15,545 nt of DNA, from contig MU646463.1 of assembly GCA_026770585.1 (NCBI GenBank), forward strand, positions 70,142 to 85,686. Reading direction: 5' to 3'. The translations under genes were made by a program, and so were the position numbers. Shown one piece after another: positions 1-6,381 of the stretch (position 1 is its first letter; each line of letters opens with the position of its first letter). Under the pieces are notes generated by a model. The model had not been told where the DNA came from, searched no databases, and saw nothing but the letters and a program-made list of their open reading frames with translations. This stretch comes from Baffinella frigidus (taxonomy: Eukaryota > Cryptophyceae > Cryptomonadales > Baffinellaceae).

Positions 1-125
1 TAGGGTGTAGGGTGTAGGGTGTAGGGTTTAGGGTGTAGGGTGTAGGGTTTAGGGTGTGGGGCGTAGGGTTTAAGGTTTAGGGTTCAGGGTTTAGGGCAAC
101 GGGTTTAGGGCTTAGGCTTTGGGGT
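1..125. repeat. Degenerate telomere-type repeat tract (left edge)
   Basis: The tract consists of short units such as TAGGGTG, TTTAGGG and TTCAGGG, related to the TTTAGGG telomere motif of plants and many algae. A second patch of the same kind follows at about 180-240. The units are too degenerate for an active telomere end, and similar tracts recur inside introns of this window, so this is interstitial telomere-like DNA. It lies downstream of the minus-strand gene. Confidence 0.8.
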
Positions 126-260
126 TTAGGTTGCAGGAACTACTCGAAGGTTAGGGCGGATTTCGCCATGCAGGTTGCCTTGGGGTTTGGGTTTAGGGCG
201 TAGGGTTTAGGGGTTCGGGTTTTGGGTGTAGGGTGTAGTGTTTGTGGTTAACGATGCCAC

Positions 261-319
261 GAGAACGGCTCGAGAAGGCATCTGCTGATGTCGCATCGCC
301 AGCAGATGCCTCTGTTCTC
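261..319. repeat. Small hairpin
   Basis: A perfect 12-bp inverted repeat (276-287 with 300-311, AGGCATCTGCTG and its complement) is flanked by a second 6-bp pair, GAGAAC at 261-266 and GTTCTC at 314-319. It lies downstream of the probable stop codon of the minus-strand gene and could be a 3'-UTR stem or a remnant of an inverted-repeat element. Function unknown. Confidence 0.55.
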
Positions 320-597
320 CATTTTGTCTCGCTCCAATTTCATCGCGTCACCTGATAGCATCTATTTCGCAGGGCATCCATCTCAAGGGTTTCCGGTACA
401 CATACCCGGTATGTAAGCCCTGAAAGTACAAACCGGCTCCAACGCACGCCACGCCAAATATGAGATAGCTCTATTAGGCGACGGGAGTAACCGCTCAACA
501 GGCTACGCTTCACATCCAGCCCGGACATCCGGGCGTAACGTGACCAACACTTGCTGACGTTTGGCGTGTTTCCTAAGAAACAATGCAACAATTGGCT
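320..597. other. Downstream region of the minus-strand gene, no supported gene
   Basis: This stretch follows the probable TAA at 600-598 on the minus strand. A minus-strand reading frame stays open from 591 to 340, but it has no recognisable motif and an arginine-, serine- and leucine-rich composition that looks non-coding. I see no clear polyadenylation signal. The most likely reading is 3' UTR and spacer. Confidence 0.4.
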
Positions 598-691
598 TTA
601 GGAACGTTGCCCGTATTGTTCCGAGTGGTTGATGGCGCGAGCAGCCTGGGAGACATCTTGACGCACGGAAGAACAGACCTCAGTGGCGGCT
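598..691 (-). CDS. Probable last exon of the secreted EF-hand gene
   Basis: On the minus strand a pyrimidine-rich acceptor (CTCACCTCTTAG, ending at 692) precedes a short open exon of about 30 codons that ends in TAA at 600-598. It begins AATEVCSSVRQDVSQAARAI and reads as an amphipathic, alanine-rich helix with GC-rich third positions. It needs a two-base carry-over from the preceding exon. The donor AA|GTACGG at the end of the exon at 1351-1272 supplies exactly that and restores a lysine codon. If correct, the protein ends about 30 residues after its last EF-hand. The exon has no motif of its own, so it rests on the acceptor quality, the phase match and the composition. It could be a chance open frame in 3' sequence. 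Confidence 0.4.
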
Positions 692-740
692 CTAAGAGGT
701 GAGCGAGGGTGAGAAGCAACATATTGAGTAGTGCCTGTAC

Positions 741-864
741 CTAGCTCTGCCCCTGTCTATTTGGGCTTACCAGTTTGGTGAGCCCGGGCTCGTTACGGAT
801 TTTCACCGCACACCAAGCATGTCAACTTGAGAAAAGTCGGTCAAGACGAGTGAGACAGAGCTAG
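741..864. repeat. Inverted-repeat element, family B (CTAGCTCTG ends)
   Basis: A 124-bp element starts CTAGCTCTG and ends CAGAGCTAG, with an internal portion resembling other family B copies (CACACC.AGCATGTCAACTTGAG). No coding capacity. The CTAG ends suggest a TA target site like that of Tc1/mariner-type MITEs, which is an inference. It lies in the last intron of the minus-strand gene. Confidence 0.65.
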
Positions 865-1045
865 ACCCTGGCCGCCTCTCTCTCTACCTCTCACGCTTAC
901 GCCTGCCGAGCGTGCGAGGCGCGGGGTTTACGGTGAAGGGTTCAGGGTCCCAAGACCAAGACCCCCCAAAAGCTAGCCTGTGAAGAGTAGAGGCGGACCT
1001 TGGCGAAGAAGGCTGTGATCTGCGACTTGTCGTATCCTGCAACGC

Positions 1046-1222
1046 ACCAGGGTTCAGGGTTCAGGGTTGAGGATTTAGGGTTTAGGGTTTAAGATTTAGG
1101 GATCAGGGTTTAGGGTTTAGGGTTTAAGGTTTAGTGTTGAGAGTTTAGTGTTTGGTGTTGAGTGTTGGGTGTTTCGTGTTTAGTATTTAGTGTTTAGTGT
1201 TTAGGGTTGAGGGTTTAGGATT
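1046..1222. repeat. Telomere-type repeat tract inside an intron
   Basis: Roughly 175 bp of TTTAGGG, TTCAGGG, TTTAGTG and TGTTGAG variants lie about 50 bp downstream (in gene direction) of the donor of the exon at 1351-1272. Between the exon and the tract is a fragment resembling the end of family A (1223-1252, GAATCTGATTTCGCATTAGA). A related sequence lies at 14634-14655. Confidence 0.75.
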
Positions 1223-1271
1223 AAATTGAATCTGATTTCGCATTAGATTGAGGGCGAACGACGCACCGTAC

Positions 1272-1351
1272 TTGCTGAAGCCCTCGAAGAACTCGTCCTG
1301 GGTGAGCACGCCGTCCTTGTCCCCATCCGACATGTCAAACGACATCCTCAC
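1272..1351 (-). CDS. EF-hand exon (third EF-hand of secreted calcium-binding protein)
   Basis: The exon encodes VRMSFDMSDGDKDGVLTQDE and continues FFEGFS. Exon residues 9-20 (DGDKDGVLTQDE) form a canonical 12-residue EF-hand loop, with acidic residues at positions 1, 3, 5 and 12 and glycine at 6. The acceptor is CTTACTGCAG ending at 1352. The preferred donor is AA|GTACGG at 1272/1271; an alternative is CG|GTGCGT five bases on. Joined in phase 0 to the exon at 5092-5010, the two loops are 22 residues apart, close to the spacing of a normal EF-hand pair, which is strong evidence that the two exons belong together. The first 19 coding bases plus the splice acceptor recur twice in the upstream intron as the arms of an inverted-repeat element at 1575-1809. 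Confidence 0.8.
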
Positions 1352-1374
1352 CTGCAGTAAGATTTCGTGAGTAG

Positions 1375-1544
1375 AGCGCTGTGCAGAGAAGTTGGCCACG
1401 GGAAATAATAGAAAATCGAGAAATTGGAGCCATTTTGTCAACTTATGAGAAATTCAGTGCTATGAATTTCTCAAAAGTGGACATCAACGGCTCCAATTTC
1501 CCCATTTCCCCATTTCCCGGTGGCCAACTTCTCTGCACAGCGCT
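1375..1544. repeat. Inverted-repeat element with 24-bp perfect ends (IR1)
   Basis: Left end 1375-1398 (starts AGCGCTGTGCAGAGAAGTTG) is the exact reverse complement of 1521-1544. Pairing continues inward through GGGAAAT/ATTTCCC and TTGGAGCC/GGCTCCAA to an inner palindrome, GAGAAATTCA/TGAATTTCTC (1446-1471). It is non-coding. A sequence at 1826-1857 looks like the same surroundings without the element (see findings), so this is a genuine insertion of about 175 bp. It lies in an intron of the minus-strand gene, just upstream of the acceptor at 1352. Confidence 0.8.
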
Positions 1545-1574
1545 CGAGCCCGTACAGGCTACAGGGTTGAGGGA

Positions 1575-1809
1575 TGTCAAACGACATCCTCACCTGCCCA
1601 CCAACCCTCACGGTGAGACCAAATCAACAAACTGTTGGAGCAAATTCCTCCTTGCACCCCAGAACTGGGGTCCCTGATTTTAAACCTGCCAAAATCAACC
1701 CCCACAACCAGCTTTGAGGCGTTTGAAAAGTGCTTTACACAAAAGGTCGAAAATCGTCGATTTGGTCTGTCCGTGAGGGTTGGTGGGCAGGTGAGGATGT
1801 CGTTTGACA
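1575..1809. repeat. Inverted-repeat element whose arms carry an exon-intron junction (IR2)
   Basis: Positions 1575-1613 and 1771-1809 are a perfect 39-bp inverted repeat, extended inward by about 12 bp with two mismatches (GAGACCAAATC/GATTTGGTCTG). The outermost 23 bases of each arm are identical to 1333-1355, which is the splice acceptor GCAG plus the first 19 coding bases of the EF-hand exon at 1351-1272. The left arm copy is in the same orientation as the exon and the right one is inverted. The middle contains no coding signal. Confidence 0.85.
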
Positions 1810-1825
1810 CCCCCCAACCCTGAAG

Positions 1826-1857
1826 GTTTTGTGAGTAGTGCGTACAGGCTACAGGGT
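1826..1857. repeat. Empty-site-like copy of the IR1 flanks
   Basis: TTTTGTGAGTAGTGCGTACA... matches the sequence on the left of IR1 (1364-1379) joined directly to the sequence on its right (CGTACAGGCTACAGGGTTG at 1551-1569). It therefore resembles the pre-insertion state of the IR1 locus, preserved as a second copy about 280 bp away. Confidence 0.6.
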
Positions 1858-1886
1858 TGGAATTTTCTCTAATCCCGCTCAGCAGG

Positions 1887-1977
1887 GTTTGTACCACGCA
1901 CCCAGCGTGTCAACATTAGAATAGTCTACCATCAGAATAGTCTGGTTGGCAGACTATTCTAAAGTTGACGGTTTCGA
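1887..1977. repeat. Partial family B element with inner palindrome
   Basis: TTTGTACCACGCACCCAGCG and the following TGTCAAC resemble the internal part of family B. It is followed by AGAATAGTCT repeated in direct and inverted form (AGAATAGTCT..AGACTATTCT). It looks like a truncated, rearranged copy. Confidence 0.5.
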
Positions 1978-1996
1978 GCGCGCCACAACGCCCCTA

Positions 1997-2352
1997 CTAC
2001 TGCAAACTGCCAGTGTGCTCAATTCAAAAAGATGTCTGGTTTAAACATCTAAAAGCTCCACTCCCCACAACTTAAGGCGCGACTTGCCACATTCGCAAGA
2101 CCAACCCGCGTCGGATGACTGATTACACTGCCAGTGCAGAGTTTTTTATGAGTCAACTCAAGGTGAAAATCGGCTTTCCAAGTACCCATTCTGGGTACCT
2201 TTCCACGTTTCCACGTTGACAGATTTTGTCGGTGAATTGACTTTTACAAAATCTCCGGCCTGGCAGTGCATCACAAACAGTGTAAGTCCAAACGCTGCCG
2301 TTAAGACGCTAAATGTAGTTGAAACATAGCGCAGACTCCCAGTTTGCAGTAG
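1997..2352. repeat. 356-bp inverted-repeat element with nested element
   Basis: CTACTGCAAACT at 1997-2008 is the exact reverse complement of 2341-2352. Inside lies a complete family E element (2126-2269), so this is either a composite or one element inserted into another. Neither contains an open coding region. It lies in the 3.7-kb intron between two EF-hand exons. Confidence 0.6.
2126..2269. repeat. Family E inverted-repeat element, copy 1
   Basis: The ends pair as CACTGCCAG followed by an AGTTTTTTATGAGTCAAC-like stretch, against its complement at the right end (GTTGACTTTTACAAAATCT..CTGGCAGTG). A second copy with the same ends and interior (AGTCAACTCAAGG.GAAAATCG and GTTGACAGATTTGT) lies at 13060-13198 in an intron of the other gene. 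Two similar-length copies in unrelated introns show that this is a dispersed element. Confidence 0.75.
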
Positions 2353-2413
2353 CCTCCATGGGAGGGGTTGGATGAGAAGGAGGAATCGCGCCTTTACCGC
2401 TGAGGTAAAGCCT

Positions 2414-2586
2414 CAGCTCTGCTTCACTCGGGTTGACCGCCTTTTCTCAAATTGACATGCTGGGTTTGTAGTACAAACATGTCAACTTTTGAGTAAAAAC
2501 AGCCCGGTCTATCTGTTAACTTTGGAGAAAAATCTGCCCCGGGCTCACCAAAATGGTGAGACCAAATCAGACTGAGACTGAGCTAG
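2414..2586. repeat. Family B element (CAGCTCTG..GAGCTAG ends)
   Basis: The ends CAGCTCTGCTTCACTCGGGTTG and GACTGAGACTGAGCTAG are family B termini. The interior has CATGCTGGGTTTG and two ATGTCAAC/GTTGACAT pairs, plus the CTCACCAAAATGGTGAG palindrome seen in other copies (for example 9289-9302). Non-coding; about 173 bp. Confidence 0.65.
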
Positions 2587-2627
2587 GGGTTCACGGGTCG
2601 AGATTCTGGCGTCATGCGCTCCAACCT

Positions 2628-2711
2628 TCCAAAGTTGACGAATTTGTACCGCACACCCAGCATGTCAACTTGAGAATAGTCCGACAGTCAACCCGAGTGA
2701 AGCTGCGCTAG
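2628..2711. repeat. Half copy of family B
   Basis: AAAGTTGACGAATTTGTACC through GAATAGTCCGACAG is nearly identical to 4103-4172 and ends in a degraded GCGCTAG terminus. Only the right half of the element is present. Confidence 0.6.
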
Positions 2712-2769
2712 TGTCCACCGCCCAGCGTGGGAGCTCTGCCTCTACCTCACTCGGGCTGCCTGCCTATGC

Positions 2770-2811
2770 TTAAGTTGACATTCTTAAGTTGCCATTATTA
2801 AGTTGACACCC
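2770..2811. repeat. Three 14-bp tandem units
   Basis: TTAAGTTGACATTC, TTAAGTTGCCATTA and TTAAGTTGACACCC are consecutive 14-bp units. The unit resembles the AAGTTGACAT core found inside family B, so this is probably a local expansion of an element fragment. Confidence 0.75.
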
Positions 2812-2873
2812 GGGTTGGCAGGGCGAGGAGACCTTGGCGTCATGCGCCACCTCCCGCATTCTCCCAGCCTGTC

Positions 2874-2948
2874 GAGGTTGGCAACTTATCAGAGGTTGGC
2901 AACTTATCAAAGAGGTTGGCACTTATCAGAGGTTGGCAACTTATCAAC
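2874..2948. repeat. Four tandem units of about 18 bp
   Basis: GAGGTTGGCAACTTATCA is repeated four times with small indels (the third unit lacks one A). Non-coding intron sequence on both strands. Confidence 0.8.
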
Positions 2949-3079
2949 TTAGATCCCTGCAGAGAGGGGAAAGCGCGTTTGTCACGGATCGAAAGCAACA
3001 TGGCCACCATGTCTTCCCTTCCGCGAAGGGCGTGTGAGACCTGTGCCAGCTGAGGCTGGGACCGGTCACGACAGGTCAT

Positions 3080-3271
3080 GTCACTTTCATAGTGACGCAA
3101 CCTATGATTAGTTTTGTAAAGTAACTCGTTACGGTAGAAATTATAATACGAGACCTCGTTTAAAAAGGAATTGGAGCCCTTTTTAGTTTTAAATGGCCTT
3201 TGTTTTATAATTTGTAACAGAACGAGTTGCTTTACAAAACTAATTATGGGTTGCGCCACTATTAAGTTCAC
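3080..3271. repeat. Inverted-repeat element with about 51-bp arms
   Basis: Arms 3080-3130 and 3221-3271 pair over about 51 bp with few mismatches. The core ATTAGTTTTGTAAAG.AACT pairs at 23 of 24 positions. AT-rich, non-coding interior; total about 192 bp. The interior AATTGGAGCCC resembles part of the element at 13200-13408. Confidence 0.75.
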
Positions 3272-3283
3272 TCTCATCCCGGA

Positions 3284-3421
3284 CCACCAGCCCTCACCAT
3301 GGGAACACACCGTCTTTTCAAGCCCCCTGAATTGCACCAGAGTTTGTCGGAATCCGACGACCTGCAGTACACATCAGGGGGGCTAAAGAAGGCGATTCGC
3401 ACCCATGCTGAGGGCTGGTGG
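3284..3421. repeat. 138-bp inverted-repeat element
   Basis: CCACCAGCCCTCACCATGG at 3284-3302 pairs with 3403-3421 at 18 of 19 positions. It immediately follows the previous element, with no coding in between. Only this copy is seen in the window. Confidence 0.65.
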
Positions 3422-3454
3422 GAAGCAGCGTGGTTGGCACATCTTAGCGTCCGA

Positions 3455-3593
3455 GGCCATGCAAGTTAAACCGCCTTTTATGCTATCTTAAGGGTAAATT
3501 CCCCCAGATTTTGCTACCTTAGCTTCGACATAGCTGTAAAATAGCACAAAATCCACCCGAAGATAGCAAAAACACGGTTTAAATTGTATGGCC
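3455..3593. repeat. Family A inverted-repeat element, copy 1
   Basis: GGCCATGCAAGTTAAACCG at 3455-3473 pairs with the right end (CGGTTTAAATTGTATGGCC), and the pairing continues through TTTTATGCTATCTTAAGGGT against its partner. The family hallmark is GCTATCTT..GGGT..AATTTGCTA..TTAGCCTC..TAGCTTCA..TAGCACA.ACCCACCC..AGATAGCAAAAA. Other copies lie at 11878-11988, 13769-13901, 13993-14125 and 14566-14640. Non-coding, MITE-like. Confidence 0.8.
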
Positions 3594-3649
3594 TCGCCCA
3601 TGAATTTTGCTGGCCTGGCTCAGCCCCAGCAGCCCCACAGGTCTTCGCA

Positions 3650-3827
3650 GATCTCATCCGGACGAGCATTTTCCGAAAATACGATTTTAAAAGTATTTTC
3701 AACGAATATTACTGCACAATTTTTCTGTACTTTTTAAATGGTCACGTCCGTGCAGTAATTTTGGTTGCAAATCGGACCGGAGGTGCCCGAAATCGTATTT
3801 TCGGAAAATACTCGCCGCGATTAGATC
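3650..3827. repeat. Family D inverted-repeat element
   Basis: CGAGCATTTTCCGAAAATAC at 3663 onward pairs with the right end (to 3814) at 24 of 25 positions, and the arms extend outward to 3650 and 3827. An inner pair ATTACTGCAC/GTGCAGTAAT (3708-3759) resembles the inner core of the elements at 4232-4514, 4561-4698 and 9463-9589. About 178 bp, non-coding. Confidence 0.75.
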
Positions 3828-3937
3828 GGTCCATTGATTTTCGTGGTAGTACCTAAGAATTGCTCGGTACCAAGGCATCTTATTACCCGACTTTTCGAAC
3901 AGATTTCTGGTCGAAATCTCCTTCGACACCTACTGTG

Positions 3938-4173
3938 TGGATTTGTACCGCAGACCCAGCCAGTCAACTTTCGCCTATTCTGTCAACTTTTTCACAGTCC
4001 GTCAACCAGAGAGACTCACATACTTTCGTCCAGGCAAACACACCCAAGTCCCCTTGCTGTCACAGACAGCATATATGCCTTCAGGCATCTATGGTGGTCG
4101 TCCAAAGTTGACGGATTTGTACCGCACACCCAGCATGTCAACTTGAGAATAGTCCGTCAACCCGAGTGAGGCA
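3938..4173. repeat. Two tandem half copies of family B
   Basis: GATTTGTACCGCAGACCCAG at about 3939 and GATTTGTACCGCACACCCAG at about 4111 begin two head-to-tail half elements. The second ends in the complete terminus GAGTGAGGCAGAGCTAG at 4173. Non-coding. Confidence 0.65.
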
Positions 4174-4231
4174 GAGCTAGGCGGCGATGCACCAAGGGGC
4201 GTGACGTGGTTCCAGGCCGTAAATTCCTATG

Positions 4232-4514
4232 CAACGGGCTTTGGTAAGTCCGCTGTGTTTGCTTTGCACGGATGGTAGAGTGGTCACAACGTCAGTACAC
4301 CTTTATCCGGGGAAACCTATTTTCCTTTCATTTGATTCCAATAAAAAATCCTACACGAATGATTTAATATTGCTAGTAAGAACGAATTGTGTAGTAATTT
4401 TCATTACCGCCAAATGAAAGAAAAATAGGGTTTCCCGGACAAAGGTGTACTGACGTTATGACCACTCTACCATCCTTGCAAAGCAAAAACAGCGGACTTA
4501 CCAAAGCCCGTTGA
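4232..4514. repeat. Long 283-bp hairpin element
   Basis: The left arm starts CAACGGGCTTTGGTAAGTCC at 4232, and the right arm ends with its complement at 4514. The arms run about 105-130 bp at roughly 90% identity, leaving only a short AT-rich centre. Each terminus contains TTTG|GTAAGTCCGC, a consensus-like 5' splice site, one on each strand. The inner part (ACACCTTTATCCGGGGAAAC..TTTCATTTGA) is shared with the neighbouring element at 4561-4698. No coding capacity. Confidence 0.85.
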
Positions 4515-4560
4515 AAAAAGAATTTGGATAAACCTGCGCAGCCTTCTCGTCAGGACACCT

Positions 4561-4698
4561 TCATCCGGGGAAACCTATATTTGTTTCATTTGATGGCAAC
4601 GAAAATTACTACACACTTCGTTCTTATTAGTAATATTAAAGAATTTGTGTAGTAATTTTCATTGCCATCAAATGAAAGAAAAAAAGTTTCCTCAGATA
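4561..4698. repeat. Inverted-repeat element flanked by exon-edge direct repeats
   Basis: The left arm (TCATCCGGGGAAACCTATAT..TTTCATTTGATGGCAACG) pairs with the right arm ending near 4698. The inner core ATTACTACACA/TGTGTAGTAAT matches the element at 4232-4514. It is flanked by about 25-bp direct repeats (4526-4550 and 4694-4720) that contain CTGCGCAGC.TTCTC, the 3' edge of the EF-hand exon at 5092-5010 in reverse complement. Confidence 0.75.
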
Positions 4699-4701
4699 AA
4701 T

Positions 4702-4747
4702 CTGCGCAGCTTTCTCCTTGCCCTGCGTGACCGGCGACGATCGTCAC
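4702..4747 (-). pseudogene. Echo of the 3' end of the EF-hand exon at 5092-5010
   Basis: On the minus strand, CGGTCACGCAGGGCAAGGAG followed by AAAGCTGCGCAG closely matches the last about 40 bases of the live exon. The EF-hand loop is missing and the donor GTGCCA is replaced by ATTTAT. A shorter second echo, GAGAAGGCTGCGCAG, lies at about 4533-4547. Both lie downstream of the live exon in gene direction and are probably non-functional. Confidence 0.7.
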
Positions 4748-4793
4748 TGTCTTTGCTTTGCAAGGATGGTAGCGTGGTCATAACGCCAGGACA

Positions 4794-5006
4794 CCACTCG
4801 AGGCTGGAAGGGGGAGTATTTTAAATGTGGGGTTGTTAAAATTTGTACCAGTCACGGGCGGTTTTGGTCACGTAGCTGGGGGATTTCCCCTACCTGGGGC
4901 AAATAACCTGACTCTTTATGTGAAAATTGCTACACATCGGTCCACTTGTAAAGAACTTGTAAAGTTTTTATTATTATTAAATAGTGACATTGCTAGCCTC
5001 GAGTGG
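4794..5006. repeat. Inverted-repeat element abutting a splice donor
   Basis: CCACTCGAGGCT at 4794-4805 is the exact reverse complement of 4995-5006. The right end sits three bases inside the intron that begins at 5009 on the minus strand (CAG|GTGCCACTCGAGGC), so the intron practically starts with the element's terminus. Non-coding interior of about 190 bp. Confidence 0.7.
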
Positions 5007-5009
5007 CAC

Positions 5010-5092
5010 CTGCGCAGCCTTTTCCTTGCCCTGCGAGACCAGCGACGACCATTCCTTGAAGCAGATCCCCCCGTTTGCATCCTGGTCGACGC
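5010..5092 (-). CDS. EF-hand exon (second EF-hand of secreted calcium-binding protein)
   Basis: The exon encodes VDQDANGGICFKEW followed by SSLVSQGKEKAAQ. Exon residues 2-13 (DQDANGGICFKE) are a canonical EF-hand loop, with D, D, N, G and E at positions 1, 3, 5, 6 and 12; the following helix is charged and helical. The acceptor is CCGTGGCAG ending at 5093 and the donor is CAG|GTGCCA at 5010/5009. The exon ends in phase 0 and joins directly to the exon at 1351-1272, giving an EF-hand pair with near-normal loop spacing. It starts with two bases of a split codon. The first helix of this hand must come from an upstream exon; the leucine-rich segment at 6815-6726 is a candidate. Degraded copies of its two ends flank it (5244-5292, 4702-4747 and about 4533-4547). 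Confidence 0.75.
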
Positions 5093-5243
5093 CTGCCACG
5101 GAGAGGCCTTTATTCATACCAACACGGCCACCTTGTATGCACCTCCAGCAGCCCTCAGAGTGGGAGCAAATCGGTTTTTTCTATCTCAGTGATTTGTGCT
5201 GGAAGTCGTCGGATTCCGAGGACCTGTGGTACAAATCAGGGGA

Positions 5244-5292
5244 AGAGGACCACTCCTTGAAGCAGATCCCTCCGTTTCCATCCGACCCCTGT
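5244..5292 (-). pseudogene. Echo of the 5' half of the EF-hand exon at 5092-5010
   Basis: The minus strand reads SDGNGGICFKEWSS, nearly the same as the live exon, but calcium ligand 1 is not aspartate and there is no good acceptor directly before it. The sequence then diverges into CCTGATTTGTACCACAG. It lies upstream of the live exon in gene direction. It is either a decayed duplicate or, less likely, an alternative exon. Confidence 0.65.
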
Positions 5293-5477
5293 CCACGCAA
5301 GAGGTACCGACCGACCTTGGAGCACACGAAAGTCTTTCTAAAATTTGTTCCGCGAACCGGCCCTTTTTGGAGGAAAACTCAGAAATGCTCCAGCAGCAAC
5401 TCGTAGCAGCTTATGATCGGGTCGGGTACCATAGTAATTTTCAGCCAAACAAAGGATATCTCCCTGAAGCTCCCCGT

Positions 5478-5589
5478 CAGCAATTGCAAGGTCCCTAGGG
5501 CCTCCTACCGTAGGGTCGTACGAAATAAATCCCAAAAAATCATTCCCGGATTCTTGCAAGGACCCGGTAAAAGCTGCTACGGATTGCTG
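5478..5589. repeat. Family C inverted-repeat element, copy 1
   Basis: The ends are CAGCAAT and ATTGCTG, with an interior of GGTCCCTAGGGCCT..CTACCGTAGGGTC and CTTGCAAGGACCCGG.AAAAGCTGCTACGG. A second copy with the same order lies at 6266-6381. About 112 bp, non-coding. Confidence 0.75.
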
Positions 5590-5683
5590 GCGGCTGTCCG
5601 AAATTGAATTGTGGCCGAAATCGAATTCGGCTTCTGAACCAGAGAAAAGACCCCTACGTTCGCATCGCCAACGCGGCCGCCAT

Positions 5684-5819
5684 AATCTAGCTCTGTTCGA
5701 GTTGGGTTTCGTCTCATCATCAAAAACATTTAGACGTAGATGGACGGTTAATTTGTACTGGAGATCCTTCTTTAAAACTAATAATGATGAGACGAGATTT
5801 AGTGGGACAGAGCTAGATA
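5684..5819. repeat. Family B-type element with about 36-bp arms
   Basis: Left arm TAATCTAGCTCTGTTCGAG..TTTCGTCTCATCATC pairs with the right arm ending ACAGAGCTAGATAA at 5819. The ends are family B (CTAGCTCTG), but the interior (ATTTAGACGTAGATGGACGG) differs from the other copies, so it may be a subfamily. 136 bp, non-coding. Confidence 0.75.
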
Positions 5820-5825
5820 ATACCC

Positions 5826-5956
5826 CTAGCTCTGTCTGAGTTAATTTGGTCTCCTGCAAATGCGGAGACCGGAAGTTGATCTCCTGGATTTGTGGTACAC
5901 ATATGTCAACTTTTGGGTGGTGACAACCAAAGTCAACTCGACTCAGGCAGAGCTAG
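5826..5956. repeat. Family B element, complete copy
   Basis: A 131-bp element starts CTAGCTCTGTCTGAGTTAA and ends TTAACTC-like/GACTCAGGCAGAGCTAG. The interior has GGTCTCC..GGAGACC and TGTGGTACACATATGTCAAC, as in the half copy at 13645-13730. It lies only six bases from the preceding element, head to tail. Confidence 0.75.
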
Positions 5957-6009
5957 TACCCGCCCGAGCAGGCCTTGTATGGCTGGGATCTTAACGCCAT
6001 ATAACTCCA

Positions 6010-6107
6010 AGCTATGCCTCAGTTAACCTGGGTTCCTCATGAAATGCATTGGGATGCTTTTTGTACTGTACTAGAGCGTGTGTACGGATTAACTGAGGCA
6101 GCGCTAG
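6010..6107. repeat. Small inverted-repeat element related to family B
   Basis: TGCCTCAGTTAA at 6015-6026 pairs exactly with TTAACTGAGGCA at 6089-6100, and the outer bases (GCTA..GCGCTAG) still partly pair. The terminus resembles CTAGCTCTGCCTCAGTTAAC of family B. About 98 bp. Confidence 0.6.
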
Positions 6108-6265
6108 AGAGTCACCCCCCCCCCGGCAAGATCGTAGTGCTGTACGTGGACCACGTGGGCTTCACTACTTTAGACGTCCACCAGCAACTACCCGCAGCTT
6201 ATCCCGGGGTTTGAAACCTTTCGGATCCTGGTACAAATCAATGAAATTTCATTGGAATCTCCCAT

Positions 6266-6381
6266 CAGCAATTCGTAGGTCCCTAGGCCCTTTCTACTGT
6301 AGGGTCCTAGGAATAAATACGATTCTTTTATAAAATCCCGGATCCTTGCAAGGACCCGGGAAAAGCTGCTACGGGTTGCTG
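6266..6381. repeat. Family C inverted-repeat element, copy 2
   Basis: CAGCAATTCGTAG at the left pairs with CTACGGGTTGCTG at the right. The interior matches copy 1 at 5478-5589 (GGTCCCTAGG..TACTGTAGGGTCCTA, CTTGCAAGGACCCGGGAAAA). The right end is duplicated in tandem: a 26-bp unit at 6365-6390 is repeated at 6391-6416. Confidence 0.75.

Noticed and set aside
1-125. Chromosome end (true telomere)
   Set aside because: Units are too varied, other telomere-like tracts lie inside introns, and the same kind of tract is at the other end of the window after an exon.
340-591. Open frame of 83 codons on the minus strand downstream of the EF-hand gene
   Set aside because: No motif, no helix or hydrophobic pattern of a real protein, and it lies after the probable stop of the gene. 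Treated as 3' sequence.
2866-2948. CRISPR-like array
   Set aside because: The units follow each other without spacers and the context is a eukaryotic intron.
2840-3337. Long open frame (165 codons) on the minus strand
   Set aside because: It runs across tandem repeats at 2874-2948 and both arms of an inverted-repeat element at 3080-3271; the composition follows the repeats, not a protein.
5338-5859. Long open frame (173 codons) on the minus strand
   Set aside because: It crosses a family C element and a family B element from end to end, so the open frame is a by-product of repeat sequence.
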